From UBA10649 sp963842725 (GTDB lineage Bacteria > Actinomycetota > Actinomycetes > S36-B12): DNA of 64,000 bases. The notes beneath the pieces were generated by a model. That model was given only the letters and a program-made list of their open reading frames with translations, made no database searches and was not told the DNA's origin. Numbering within the stretch: the stretch's first letter is position 1; each line of letters opens with the position of its first letter. Of this stretch, positions 49,155 to 57,515 are shown one piece after another. Location: assembly GCA_963842725.1 (NCBI GenBank), contig CAWJHN010000004.1, forward strand, positions 1,178,001 through 1,242,000, in the 5' to 3' direction. A program made the position numbers and the translations under genes.

Positions 49155-50687
49155 GTGTTCGCCACCCTCTCCGACCGGCTGTCCGCGACCTTCAAGGGCC
49201 TGCGCGGCAAGGGACGGCTGTCCGAGGCAGACGTCGATGCCACCGTCCGCGAGATCCGCACGGCGCTCCTCGAGGCAGACGTGGCCCTGCCTGTCGTGCG
49301 GCAGTTCACCGCCACGGTCAAGGAGCGGGCACTGTCGTCCGAGGTGTCCGGTGCGCTGAACCCGGCGCAGCAGGTCGTGAAGATCGTGCACGAGGAGCTC
49401 GTGGCGGTCCTCGGCGGAGAGACGTCGCGGCTGACCTTCGCCAAGACCGGACCCACCGTCATCCTGCTCGCCGGCCTGCAGGGTGCAGGCAAGACGACAC
49501 TGGCCGGCAAGCTGGCGCTGCACCTGCGCAACGAGGGACATACTCCGCTGCTGGTGGCAGCCGACCTCCAGCGTCCCAACGCGGTCGACCAGCTGCAGGT
49601 CGTCGGCGACCAGGCCGGGGTCGTCGTCTTCGCACCCGAGCCGGGCAACGGGGTAGGCGACCCGGTGGCGGTCACCCGGGCGGCCCGGACGTTCGCTGAG
49701 ACGAAGCTCCACGACGTCGTGATCGTCGACACGGCCGGTCGCCTGGCCGTCGACGCAGACCTGATGCGCCAGTTGCGCGATGTGCGCGACGCGGCCCGTC
49801 CCGACAACACGCTGCTCGTCGTCGACGCCATGATCGGCCAGGACGCGGTCCGCACGGCTGAGGAGTTCCAGGCGGGGGTGGGCTTCGACGCGGTCGTGCT
49901 CACCAAGCTCGACGGCGACGCGCGCGGCGGCGCGGCACTGTCGATCGTCACGGTCACGGGCCGACCGATCATGTACGCGTCGATCGGCGAGAAGCTGTCC
50001 GAGTTCGAGACCTTCCACCCCGACCGGATGGCGTCGCGGATCCTCGACATGGGCGACGTCCTGACCCTCATCGAGCAGGCCGAGAAGGCGTTCGACGCGG
50101 AGCAGGCCGAGCGCATGGCGGCGAAGGTCTCCAAGGGCGAGGACTTCACCCTCGACGACTTCCTGGAGCAGATGCAGGCAGTGAAGAAGATGGGCTCGCT
50201 GGGGAAGATCCTGGGGATGCTGCCCGGCATGGGCGAGATGAAGGCCCAGCTCGACCAGGTCGACGACCGCGACCTCGATCGCGTCGCTGCCATCATCCAG
50301 TCGATGACCCCCTCCGAGCGCGCCGATCCCAAGATCCTGAACGGATCCCGGCGCTCCCGCATCGCGAAGGGCTCGGGCACCTCCGTGAGCGAGGTCAACA
50401 GCCTCATCGAGCGCTTCGCCGGCGCCCAGAAGATGATGAAGCAGATGGGCAAGGGCGGCATGCCCGGCATGCCCGGCATGCCGGGGATGGGCGGCAGCAA
50501 GAAGGCCAGGGGCAAGATGGCCAAGTCCACCAAGGCCGCAAAGGGCAAGAGCCGCAGCGGCAATCCCGCGAAGCGAGCCGCCGTGGGGTCCGGCGCGGAT
50601 GCCGACGGGATCGAGGCGGACGCAGCGGCCGAGGTGCCGTTCGACGTATCGCAGCTGCCGCCCGAGCTGAAGAAGCTGCTGGGCTGA
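49155..50687 (+). CDS. ffh: Signal recognition particle protein Ffh
   Basis: A 510-residue SRP54 GTPase. N domain, G domain (GLQGAGKTTLAGKLA, AADLQRPNAVDQL, DTAGRLAVD, TKLDGDARGG) and methionine-rich M domain, which binds signal peptides and the SRP RNA (SGTSVSEVNSLIERFAGAQKMMKQM). The tail has a GMPGMPGMPGM repeat, a basic Lys stretch and a conserved-looking acidic end. The SRP RNA gene was not found in the window. Confidence 0.97.
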   Translation: MFATLSDRLSATFKGLRGKGRLSEADVDATVREIRTALLEADVALPVVRQFTATVKERALSSEVSGALNPAQQVVKIVHEELVAVLGGETSRLTFAKTGPTVILLAGLQGAGKTTLAGKLALHLRNEGHTPLLVAADLQRPNAVDQLQVVGDQAGVVVFAPEPGNGVGDPVAVTRAARTFAETKLHDVVIVDTAGRLAVDADLMRQLRDVRDAARPDNTLLVVDAMIGQDAVRTAEEFQAGVGFDAVVLTKLDGDARGGAALSIVTVTGRPIMYASIGEKLSEFETFHPDRMASRILDMGDVLTLIEQAEKAFDAEQAERMAAKVSKGEDFTLDDFLEQMQAVKKMGSLGKILGMLPGMGEMKAQLDQVDDRDLDRVAAIIQSMTPSERADPKILNGSRRSRIAKGSGTSVSEVNSLIERFAGAQKMMKQMGKGGMPGMPGMPGMGGSKKARGKMAKSTKAAKGKSRSGNPAKRAAVGSGADADGIEADAAAEVPFDVSQLPPELKKLLG

Positions 50688-50745
50688 CCCGCCGCGCTGC
50701 GCTCTCGCGCGGCGGCATCCACCTCGTACGGCATACTCACGTCTC

Positions 50746-51477
50746 GTGCGGATCCTCGTGGTGTCGGACCTCCACTACCGGCTGCCGCACTACGACTGGC
50801 TCGTCAAGGCTGCCGAGGGCGTCGATGTGGTGGCCCTGGTGGGGGACCTGGCCGACGTCGTCAACGCCGTTCCGTTCACCGTCCAAGTGGTCGTGCTCGA
50901 GAAGTACCTCGGCCTGCTGGGAGAGCGAAGCCTGGTGCTCGTGTCGTCGGGCAATCACGATCTCGACGGACCGGGTAGCCACGGCGAGCAGACGGCGACC
51001 TGGCTCCAGGCCGCGCGCACGGGCGACATTCACGTGGACGGCACGTCGATCGACGTCGACGGCACCCGGTTCACCATCTGCCCGTGGTGGGACGGACCGA
51101 CGAGCCGGCAGCAGGTGGCCGACCAGCTGGCCGAGGCCGCCAAGGACCGACCCGCCCGATGGGTGTGGCTGTACCACTCCCCGCCCGCGGGGACGGTGCT
51201 GTGCCGCGACGGTCGTCGGGAGTTCCCGGATCACGACCTGGCCGAGTGGATCGGGCAGCACGCCCCGGACATCGTGCTGTGCGGACACATCCATCAGGCG
51301 CCGTGGATCGACGGCGGGTCGTGGCATGACCGAGTGGGCGACACGCTCGTGTTCAATGCCGGCAAGCAGCGCGGACCCATCCCGGCGCACATCACCATCG
51401 ACACCGACGCCGGCACCGCCGAGTGGTTCGGCGTGTTCTCGGTGGAGTCGATCGACCTCGGAGCCCCTCGGCCCTGA
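50746..51477 (+). CDS. Calcineurin-like metallophosphoesterase
   Basis: A 243-residue cytoplasmic hydrolase with the five metal-binding blocks in order: SDLHYRLP, VGDLAD, SGNHDLD, LYHSPP and CGHIHQAPW. The substrate cannot be inferred. GTG start. It lies 58 bases after ffh and converges with the cyclic-nucleotide-domain gene across 18 bases. Confidence 0.88.
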   Translation: MRILVVSDLHYRLPHYDWLVKAAEGVDVVALVGDLADVVNAVPFTVQVVVLEKYLGLLGERSLVLVSSGNHDLDGPGSHGEQTATWLQAARTGDIHVDGTSIDVDGTRFTICPWWDGPTSRQQVADQLAEAAKDRPARWVWLYHSPPAGTVLCRDGRREFPDHDLAEWIGQHAPDIVLCGHIHQAPWIDGGSWHDRVGDTLVFNAGKQRGPIPAHITIDTDAGTAEWFGVFSVESIDLGAPRP

Positions 51478-51480
51478 TCT

Positions 51481-51494
51481 CTCGCCCCGGCGAG
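51481..51494. terminator. Short palindrome in an 18-base convergent gap
   Basis: CTCGCC-CC-GGCGAG nearly fills the gap between the two stops. Small, but placed like the other convergent-gap hairpins. Confidence 0.35.
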
Positions 51495-51495
51495 G

Positions 51496-51987
51496 TCAGT
51501 GCTGGTGGTCGCCCTCGGGATCGCGCGTCGAGCCGGTGCGGGCGACCGGCGCCTGATGATGCACGAGGGTGTCGAGGATCTGGTCGACCATGCCCAGATG
51601 GCCGTCCATGCCGGCGAACTGGCCCTTCACGTCGACGAGGTACTGCGTCAGTCCGTCCAGACGTGCCGCTGTGGTGCGTAGGACGCTGAGCGCGACGCCG
51701 GGGCGTTCGGTGAGGAAGGCCTCGGGCTCATCGACGACGCGTACCTCGACGTCGGTGGTGGCCCGTACCGTCGCCGTCGCCGGCCGGCCGAGGACCACGG
51801 ACATCTCCCCGAAGATCGAGCCGGGGGAGTCGATCCGCGCGAAGGCGACGTCGTCGCGCTCGACGGTGACCGACCCCGAGACGAGGATGTACATGCGGAA
51901 CGCGTCCGTGCCCTCCTCGATGAGGACCCCGCCGGCGGGCACCCGAGCCAGGGGGAGGTCGCTGGACAGTTCCAACAGGTCGGCCAT
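51496..51987 (-). CDS. Cyclic-nucleotide-binding-domain protein without DNA-binding domain
   Basis: A 163-residue protein with one CNMP-binding beta-roll (FRMYILVSGSVTVERDD, then the phosphate-cassette-like SPGSIFGEMSVVLGRPATATVRATT) and a C-terminal helical region, but no Crp-type helix-turn-helix. It may sense cAMP and act on another protein. CACAAT lies 6 bases before the ATG on the minus strand. Partner unknown. Confidence 0.85.
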   Translation of the reverse strand: MADLLELSSDLPLARVPAGGVLIEEGTDAFRMYILVSGSVTVERDDVAFARIDSPGSIFGEMSVVLGRPATATVRATTDVEVRVVDEPEAFLTERPGVALSVLRTTAARLDGLTQYLVDVKGQFAGMDGHLGMVDQILDTLVHHQAPVARTGSTRDPEGDHQH

Positions 51988-51993
51988 GGCCCC

Positions 51994-51999
51994 ATTGTG
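51994..51999 (-). promoter_or_regulatory. -10-like box of the cyclic-nucleotide-domain gene
   Basis: CACAAT on the minus strand, 6 bases before the ATG at 51987. Confidence 0.4.
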
Positions 52000-52209
52000 C
52001 CGGATTCCCCGTCATGTCACCCGGCCCCTGGTCGGGACACGGGGCATGGTCGTGCACGTCCCGGGCGTCTGGCAGAATACGGGGGCACTCGTCACCCCGG
52101 TTGGCCCTCTATCCCTCCGACGGTGGCAGTCCGCAAGGTTTTCGCCGGAGACTGTGTCCCCACGCAGCCGAAGGCGCGCACCGCCCACCTAACAGGAGAT
52201 AAGCCACCC

Positions 52210-52974
52210 GTGGCCGTCAAAATCAAGCTGAAGCGCCTGGGCAAGATCCACGCCCCGCAGTACCGCATCGTCGTCGCCGACTCACGCACCGCCCGCAACG
52301 GCCGTGCCATCGAGGAGATCGGCATCTACCAGCCGATGCAGAACCCCAGCCTCATCCAGGTCGACTCCGACCGAGTGCAGTACTGGCTCGGAGTCGGTGC
52401 GCAGCCGACCGAGGCCGTCGCCGCCATCCTCAAGGTCACCGGTGACTGGCAGAAGTTCAAGGGCCTGCCGGGCGCGGAGGGCACCCTTCAGGTTGCCGCA
52501 CCGAAGCCGAGCAAGACCCTGGCCTTCGAGGCAGCCATCCAGGATGCGGCGAAGGAGCCCAAGTCCTCACCGCGGCCCAAGCTGGAGAAGGCCGTCGAGG
52601 CTGTCGTCGTCGCCGAGGTGGCCGAGATCGTCGCCGAGGAGGCAGCTGTCGAGGCCATCGTCGCCGAGGCCGTGGCCGAGGAGGCCCTCGCTGAGGCCGT
52701 CGAGGCGGAGGTCGTCGCCGAGGAGGCGGTCGCCCTGGCCGAGGTCACAGGCGACGCCGTCGATGAGGCCGTGGCCGACGAGGCCATCGCCGAGGCGATC
52801 GTGGCTGAAGAGGTCGCCGAGGAGGCAGCCGTCGAGGCGATCGTGGCTGAGGAGGTCGCCGAGGAGGCAGCCGTCGAGGCGGTCGTCGCCGAGGTCGTGG
52901 CCGAGGTGGCCGTTGCCGAGGCAGTGGCCGATGACGCCGGTGAGCCGGCCGCGGCGGACGAGGCGAAGGCCTGA
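52210..52974 (+). CDS. rpsP: Ribosomal protein S16 with long acidic tail
   Basis: Residues 1-90 are normal S16 (AVKIKLKRLGKIHAPQYRIVVADSR begins it; then IEEIGIYQPMQNP). From about residue 125 to 254 follows a tail composed almost only of Ala, Val, Glu and Ile, far beyond the usual 80-150 residue length of the family. The tail is encoded by imperfect 42-base repeats. The GTG at 52210 is set by AGGAG about 11 bases upstream. First gene of rpsP-khpA-rimM-trmD, all coupled. Confidence 0.95.
   Translation: MAVKIKLKRLGKIHAPQYRIVVADSRTARNGRAIEEIGIYQPMQNPSLIQVDSDRVQYWLGVGAQPTEAVAAILKVTGDWQKFKGLPGAEGTLQVAAPKPSKTLAFEAAIQDAAKEPKSSPRPKLEKAVEAVVVAEVAEIVAEEAAVEAIVAEAVAEEALAEAVEAEVVAEEAVALAEVTGDAVDEAVADEAIAEAIVAEEVAEEAAVEAIVAEEVAEEAAVEAVVAEVVAEVAVAEAVADDAGEPAAADEAKA
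52792..52875 (+). repeat. 42-bp in-frame repeats in the rpsP tail
   Basis: Two tandem 42-base units (52792-52833, 52834-52875) differ at one base and encode EAIVAEEVAEEAAV. Decayed copies lie on both sides. Confidence 0.9.
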
Positions 52975-53213
52975 TGCTCGAGGAGGCCCTCGGTCATCTG
53001 GTCAGGGGAATCGTCGATCACCCGGAGGACGTCGACGTCCGGATGCGCACGAATCGTCGTGGCAGGTCGCTCGACGTCCGCGTGCATCCCGACGACATGG
53101 GACGCGTGATCGGTCGCGCCGGGCGCACGGCAACTGCCCTGCGCACCGTCGTGACGGCCCTGAACGACGATCACGCCGTGCGTATCGACTTCCTCGACGT
53201 CGTCGAGCGATAG
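52974..53213 (+). CDS. khpA: KH-domain RNA-binding protein
   Basis: A 79-residue single KH domain with the RNA-binding loop IGRAGR inside VHPDDMGRVIGRAGRTATAL. KhpA proteins bind many RNAs, often with KhpB, and sit between rpsP and rimM in most actinobacteria. The ATG overlaps the rpsP stop (TGATG). Confidence 0.93.
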   Translation: MLEEALGHLVRGIVDHPEDVDVRMRTNRRGRSLDVRVHPDDMGRVIGRAGRTATALRTVVTALNDDHAVRIDFLDVVER

Positions 53214-53219
53214 CACCCG

Positions 53220-53735
53220 ATGCGCGTCGTCGTCGGACGCATCGGCCGACCCCACGGCATCCGTGGCCAGGTGACGGTTGAGACGCGTACCGACGAGCCC
53301 GATGAGCGTTTCGCCCCGGGTGCCGCGCTGTCCGTGGATGGACCAGTGAAGGAACTGGTCGTCGAGCGGACGCAGTGGCACTCGGGGCGTCTGCTCGTCA
53401 CGTTTCGTGGCATCGAGGACCGCAGTCAGGCCGAAGCCGTGCGCGGCCTGCTGCTGCACGTCGAGCGGGCAGAGGACGAGACGCCCGACGATCCGGACGA
53501 GTACTACGACAGCACGCTTCTGGGGTGCGCCGTGGAGTTGACCGACGGATCCATCGTGGGCGAGGTCACAGACGTCGTCCACCTTCCGGCACAGGACCTC
53601 CTGGCGATCCGGACCCCGGACGAGCGGGACGTCCTCGTGCCCTTCGTCGCAGCGATGGTGCCCACAGTGGACGTCGCGGGCCGGCGCATCGTCATCGACC
53701 CGCCTCCGGGATTGCTGGATCCGGACGAGTCCTGA
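53220..53735 (+). CDS. rimM: Ribosome maturation factor RimM
   Basis: A 171-residue 30S assembly factor: N-terminal VVVGRIGRPHGIRGQVTVET and the C-terminal PRC-barrel domain with YYDSTLLGCAVEL and VLVPFVAAMVPTVD. ATG 6 bases after khpA; its stop overlaps the trmD start (TGATG). Confidence 0.96.
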   Translation: MRVVVGRIGRPHGIRGQVTVETRTDEPDERFAPGAALSVDGPVKELVVERTQWHSGRLLVTFRGIEDRSQAEAVRGLLLHVERAEDETPDDPDEYYDSTLLGCAVELTDGSIVGEVTDVVHLPAQDLLAIRTPDERDVLVPFVAAMVPTVDVAGRRIVIDPPPGLLDPDES

Positions 53736-54445
53736 TGCGCATCGACGTGGTCTCGATCTTCCCCGCCTACCTCGAGCCGCTCCGCCTGTCCCTCGTCGGC
53801 AAGGCCGTCGACGCCGGACTGCTCGACCTGCGGGTGCACGACCTGCGCGCGTTCACCCACGATCGGCACAACACCGTCGACGACACCCCGTACGGTGGCG
53901 GTCCGGGGATGGTCATGAGCCCGGAGCCCTGGGGAGAGGCCCTTGACGCGGTTGCGGCGCAGGGCAGTGCCGCCCGGCCGACGCTCGTCGTGCCGACACC
54001 GTCGGGCGTGCCGTTCGTGCAGTCGACGGCCCAATCCTGGTCGCACGACGAGTGGCTCGTCTTCGCGTGCGGGCGGTACGAGGGCATCGACGCGCGGGTC
54101 ACGGAGCACTACGCGTCGTCGCCTGCCTGGGGCGGGGTCCGCGAGGTGTCGATCGGCGACTACGTGCTGGCTGGCGGTGAGGCGGCCGTGCTCGTCATGG
54201 TCGAGGCGGTCACGCGCCTGATCCCCGGTGTGCTCGGCAATGCCGACAGCGTCGCCGACGACTCGTTCGCTGGCGGGGCCATGGCGGCACTGCTGGAGGG
54301 TCCGGTGTACACCAAGCCGCCCGAGTGGCGGGGTCTCGCGGTCCCCGAGGTCCTGCTGAGCGGTCACCACGGCCGGATCGCCGAGTGGCGCCTGGCGCGG
54401 GCGCAGGAGCGGACCGGTGCGAACCGGCCAGACCTGCTCGCCTAG
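53735..54445 (+). CDS. trmD: tRNA (guanine-N1)-methyltransferase
   Basis: A 236-residue knotted SAM-dependent methyltransferase that methylates G37 of tRNAs and protects against +1 frameshifting. Diagnostic stretches are DDTPYGGGPGMVM, FACGRYEGIDARV and SIGDYVLAGGEAAVLVM. Last gene of the rpsP operon; a long hairpin follows. Confidence 0.97.
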   Translation: MRIDVVSIFPAYLEPLRLSLVGKAVDAGLLDLRVHDLRAFTHDRHNTVDDTPYGGGPGMVMSPEPWGEALDAVAAQGSAARPTLVVPTPSGVPFVQSTAQSWSHDEWLVFACGRYEGIDARVTEHYASSPAWGGVREVSIGDYVLAGGEAAVLVMVEAVTRLIPGVLGNADSVADDSFAGGAMAALLEGPVYTKPPEWRGLAVPEVLLSGHHGRIAEWRLARAQERTGANRPDLLA

Positions 54446-54472
54446 AAGCAACACGCCACCCCGCCACCCCCA

Positions 54473-54541
54473 CCCCGTCGACCTTGAGGTTGGCGGCGAA
54501 ATCCGCGGAGCGGATCGCCGCCAACCTCAAGGTCGACGGGG
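54473..54541. repeat. 26-bp-stem palindrome between trmD and pgm
   Basis: Arms at 54473-54498 and 54516-54541 pair perfectly over 26 bp (core CGTCGACCTTGAGGTTGGCG). The 17-base interior holds a second stem, ATCCGC-GGA-GCGGAT. C-rich and G-rich flanks resemble those of the 29.5 kb palindrome, though the core sequence differs. It lies between convergent genes and could terminate both. Confidence 0.85.
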
Positions 54542-54571
54542 GGTTCCGGGGTTCGGGGTTGCGCGTCGGGG

Positions 54572-56224
54572 CTAGACGGAGAGGGCGGCGCTGACGACCT
54601 CTCGGGCGTCCGCCTGGATCCGGGCGAGGTGCTCCGCGCCTAGGAACGACTCCGCGTAGATCTTGTAGACGTCCTCCGTGCCCGAGGGTCGAGCGGCGAA
54701 CCAGCCGTTCTCGGTCGTGACCTTCAGGCCGCCGATCGCCGCGCCGTTGCCGGGTGCATGGGTGAGGCGGGCCGTGATGGGGTCTCCGGCGAGCTCGGTG
54801 GCGGTGACCTGGTCGGGCGACAGTCCCGCCAGCGCGGCCTTCTGCTCGCGCGAGGCGGGCGCATCCACCCGGGCGTACGAGGGGTCGCCGAAGCGGTCCG
54901 TCAGCTCGCGGTAGCGCTGCGACGGCGAGTGCCCTGTGACGGCCAGGACCTCGGATGCCAGCAGCGCCGCGATGATCCCGTCCTTGTCCGTCGTCCAGAC
55001 CGAGCCGTCGCGGCGAAGGAACGAGGCCCCGGCGCTCTCCTCGCCGCCGAAGGCCACCGACCCGTCGATCAGGCCGGGCACGAACCACTTGAAGCCGACG
55101 GGCACCTCCCACAGCCGGCGGCCGAGCGAGGCCACGACGCGGTCGATCATCGACGAGCTCACGACGGTCTTGCCGATGGCCGCATCGGGGCGCCACGCGG
55201 GACGGTGCGCCAGCAGGTAGTCGATCGACACCGCCAGGAAGTGGTTCGGATTCATCAGGCCGCCGTCCGGCGTGACAATGCCGTGCCGGTCGGAGTCGGC
55301 GTCGTTGCCGGTGGCGATGTCGAACTCGTGCCGTCGGCCGATCAGCGAGGCCATGGCATACGGGGATGAGCAGTCCATGCGGATCTTGCCGTCCCAGTCC
55401 AGCGTCATGAACGGCCACGCAGGGTCGACCCGGGGGTTCACCACCGTCAGGTCGAGGTCGTGACGATCGGCGATGGCACCCCAGTAGGCGACGCTGGCTC
55501 CGCCGAGGGGATCGGCTCCGATTCGGATCCCAGCGGCGCGGATCGCCTCGATGTCGATCACGTTCGGCAGGTCGTCGACGTAGTCCGCCAGGAAGTCGTG
55601 TCGACCCGTCGCGTCGGCGGCGAGCGCCCGCGCCAGCGGGATGCGTCGAACGCCGTCCAGATTCGCCGCAAGATAGGCGTTGGCCTGATCCTGCACGGGG
55701 TTCGTGATGTCGGCGCCAGCCGGACCGCCATCCGGGGGGTTGTACTTGAAACCGCCGTCCCGTGGCGGATTGTGCGACGGGGTCACGACGATGCCGTCGG
55801 CGCGGGCCGGGTCGTCCGGGGACAGGCCGCGGTTGTGGACGAGGATGGCGTGGGAGAGGGCCGGCGTGGGGGTGAAGCCGTCACGGGAGTCGACGAGAAC
55901 GCGGACGCCGTTCGCCGCCAGAACCTCGACCGCGGTCTGCCAGGCGGGCTCGCTCAGGGCATGGGTGTCGCGGGCCAGGAACAGCGGCCCGGAGATCCCG
56001 GCCCGGCCCCGGTGGTCGCAGATGGCCTGCGTGGTCGCGGCGATGTGGTCGTCGTTGAACGCGGCGTCCAAGGCCGACCCGCGATGCCCGGAGGTGCCGA
56101 AAGCGACCCGCTGCCCCACGTCGGAGACGTCCGGCCGGATGGCGTAGTAGGCCGCCACGAGCGCAGGGACATCGATGAGGTCCGACTCCTGGGCGAGTTC
56201 TCCTGCGCGGGGATGGATCGACAT
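54572..56224 (-). CDS. pgm: Phosphoglucomutase (alpha-D-glucose phosphate-specific)
   Basis: A 550-residue alpha-D-phosphohexomutase that interconverts glucose-1- and glucose-6-phosphate for glycogen, trehalose and wall sugars. Key loops are FGTSGHRGSALDAAFND, the catalytic serine in VVTPSHNPPRDGGFKYN, the Mg ligands GNDADSDRHG, the sugar loop GGEESAGASF and the phosphate loop RPSGTEDVYKIY. The ATG at 56224 is preceded by AGGAG and begins at the family consensus. It diverges from rplS by 224 bases. Confidence 0.96.
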   Translation of the reverse strand: MSIHPRAGELAQESDLIDVPALVAAYYAIRPDVSDVGQRVAFGTSGHRGSALDAAFNDDHIAATTQAICDHRGRAGISGPLFLARDTHALSEPAWQTAVEVLAANGVRVLVDSRDGFTPTPALSHAILVHNRGLSPDDPARADGIVVTPSHNPPRDGGFKYNPPDGGPAGADITNPVQDQANAYLAANLDGVRRIPLARALAADATGRHDFLADYVDDLPNVIDIEAIRAAGIRIGADPLGGASVAYWGAIADRHDLDLTVVNPRVDPAWPFMTLDWDGKIRMDCSSPYAMASLIGRRHEFDIATGNDADSDRHGIVTPDGGLMNPNHFLAVSIDYLLAHRPAWRPDAAIGKTVVSSSMIDRVVASLGRRLWEVPVGFKWFVPGLIDGSVAFGGEESAGASFLRRDGSVWTTDKDGIIAALLASEVLAVTGHSPSQRYRELTDRFGDPSYARVDAPASREQKAALAGLSPDQVTATELAGDPITARLTHAPGNGAAIGGLKVTTENGWFAARPSGTEDVYKIYAESFLGAEHLARIQADAREVVSAALSV

Positions 56225-56391
56225 GGTTGCTCCTGTGGGATCGGCGCACGATCGGCCAGCAGTGGCCCGGGTTTGGGGACAGGGCCACCATCGTGGCAGA
56301 CTACGGACGCTCGGTGGTGGTCTTCGGACCTCGGATCGCCCCGCCACAGGGGACGCGGTCCGACACAGTGCCGGCCCCGGCCGCAAAGCAG

Positions 56392-56397
56392 TACCTT
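56392..56397 (+). promoter_or_regulatory. -10 box of rplS
   Basis: TACCTT, 52 bases before the rplS start. The 224-base gap between pgm and rplS otherwise shows nothing certain. Confidence 0.35.
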
Positions 56398-56448
56398 CGT
56401 CCCCACAACCGTGGGCGACCTGTGGCGCCTGCAGGAAGCGACAGTGCA

Positions 56449-56811
56449 ATGAAGACTCTCGACCCCGTAGACGCCGCATCCCTCAAGGACGGCATTCCCA
56501 CCTTCCGCGCCGGCGACACTGTCAAGGTGCACGTGAAGGTCGTCGAGGGCAACAAGACCCGAGTGCAGTTGTTCCAGGGTGTGGTCATTGCCCGCTCGGG
56601 GTCTGGCGTGAGTGAGACGTTCAAGGTCCGCAAGGTCTCGTACGGCGTCGGCGTGGAGCGCACGTTCCCGCTGCACACGCCGATCATCGAGAAGATCGAG
56701 GTCGTCAGCCTCGGTGATGTGCGGCGCGCCAAGCTCTACTACCTGCGCGACCTGCGCGGCAAGAAGGCGAAGATCCGCGAGCGCCGCGAGAACGTCAAGA
56801 CCGAGGGCTGA
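56449..56811 (+). CDS. rplS: Ribosomal protein L19
   Basis: A 120-residue large-subunit protein at the 30S-50S interface: FRAGDTVKVHVKVVEGNKTR, FQGVVIARSGSGVSETF, VGVERTFPLHTPIIEKIEV and the basic LRGKKAKIRERR end. ATG with GCAGGAAG upstream. It leads a row of same-strand genes through xerC. Confidence 0.97.
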   Translation: MKTLDPVDAASLKDGIPTFRAGDTVKVHVKVVEGNKTRVQLFQGVVIARSGSGVSETFKVRKVSYGVGVERTFPLHTPIIEKIEVVSLGDVRRAKLYYLRDLRGKKAKIRERRENVKTEG

Positions 56812-56816
56812 TCCGA

Positions 56817-57515
56817 TTGGGCGACCGGTCCCGGCAGCCCTGGTGGGACATTCCCGTCACCATTGCCATCGCGGTCGGCATCGTCCTGCTGATCACGACC
56901 TTCCTCGCCAAGCCCTTCTCGATCCCATCGGGGTCGATGGAGGACACACTTGGGATAGGCAACCGCGTGCTGGTCAATCGCGCGGTCTATCACGTACGGC
57001 CCATCGAGCGAGGTGACATCGTGGTCTTCGACGGATCCGATTCCTTCGTGCCCGCGGGCGAAGCGACCAGCCGGAACCCGATCACGGGTGCCCTGACCTG
57101 GCTGGGTCAGTCGATCGGCGTGGTCGCGCCGGACTCGACGGACTTCATCAAGCGCGTCATCGGAGTGGGCGGCGACGAGGTGGCGTGCTGCGACTCCGAC
57201 GGTCGCGTGACCGTCAACGGAACACCCCTCATCGAGGACTCCTACCTGTTCCCCGGGGACGAGCCGAGCACCCAGACCTTCGACGTGGTCGTCCCGGAGG
57301 GCATGCTGTGGGTCATGGGAGACCATCGCTCCAACTCGGCCGACTCCCGTGCCCACATGGGTGATCCGGGGGGCGGCTTCGTGCCGGAGTCCAAGGTGGT
57401 CGGTCGGTCCATGGCGGTCCTGTGGCCGCTGTCCAGCCTGCAGACGCTGCCCATTCCGGAGACGTTCGCCGACGTGCCGGCCGCATCGCCTCAGCCGAGT
57501 GGAGCAGCACAGTAG
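56817..57515 (+). CDS. lepB: Type I signal peptidase, copy 1
   Basis: A 232-residue membrane-anchored protease that removes signal peptides. One N-terminal membrane segment (about residues 13-32), catalytic Ser in IPSGSMEDTL, catalytic Lys in FIKRVIGVGGD, and GDHRSNSADSR. The TTG at 56817, 6 bases after rplS, is the best-placed start. Its stop overlaps the second lepB by one base. Confidence 0.94.
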   Translation: MGDRSRQPWWDIPVTIAIAVGIVLLITTFLAKPFSIPSGSMEDTLGIGNRVLVNRAVYHVRPIERGDIVVFDGSDSFVPAGEATSRNPITGALTWLGQSIGVVAPDSTDFIKRVIGVGGDEVACCDSDGRVTVNGTPLIEDSYLFPGDEPSTQTFDVVVPEGMLWVMGDHRSNSADSRAHMGDPGGGFVPESKVVGRSMAVLWPLSSLQTLPIPETFADVPAASPQPSGAAQ

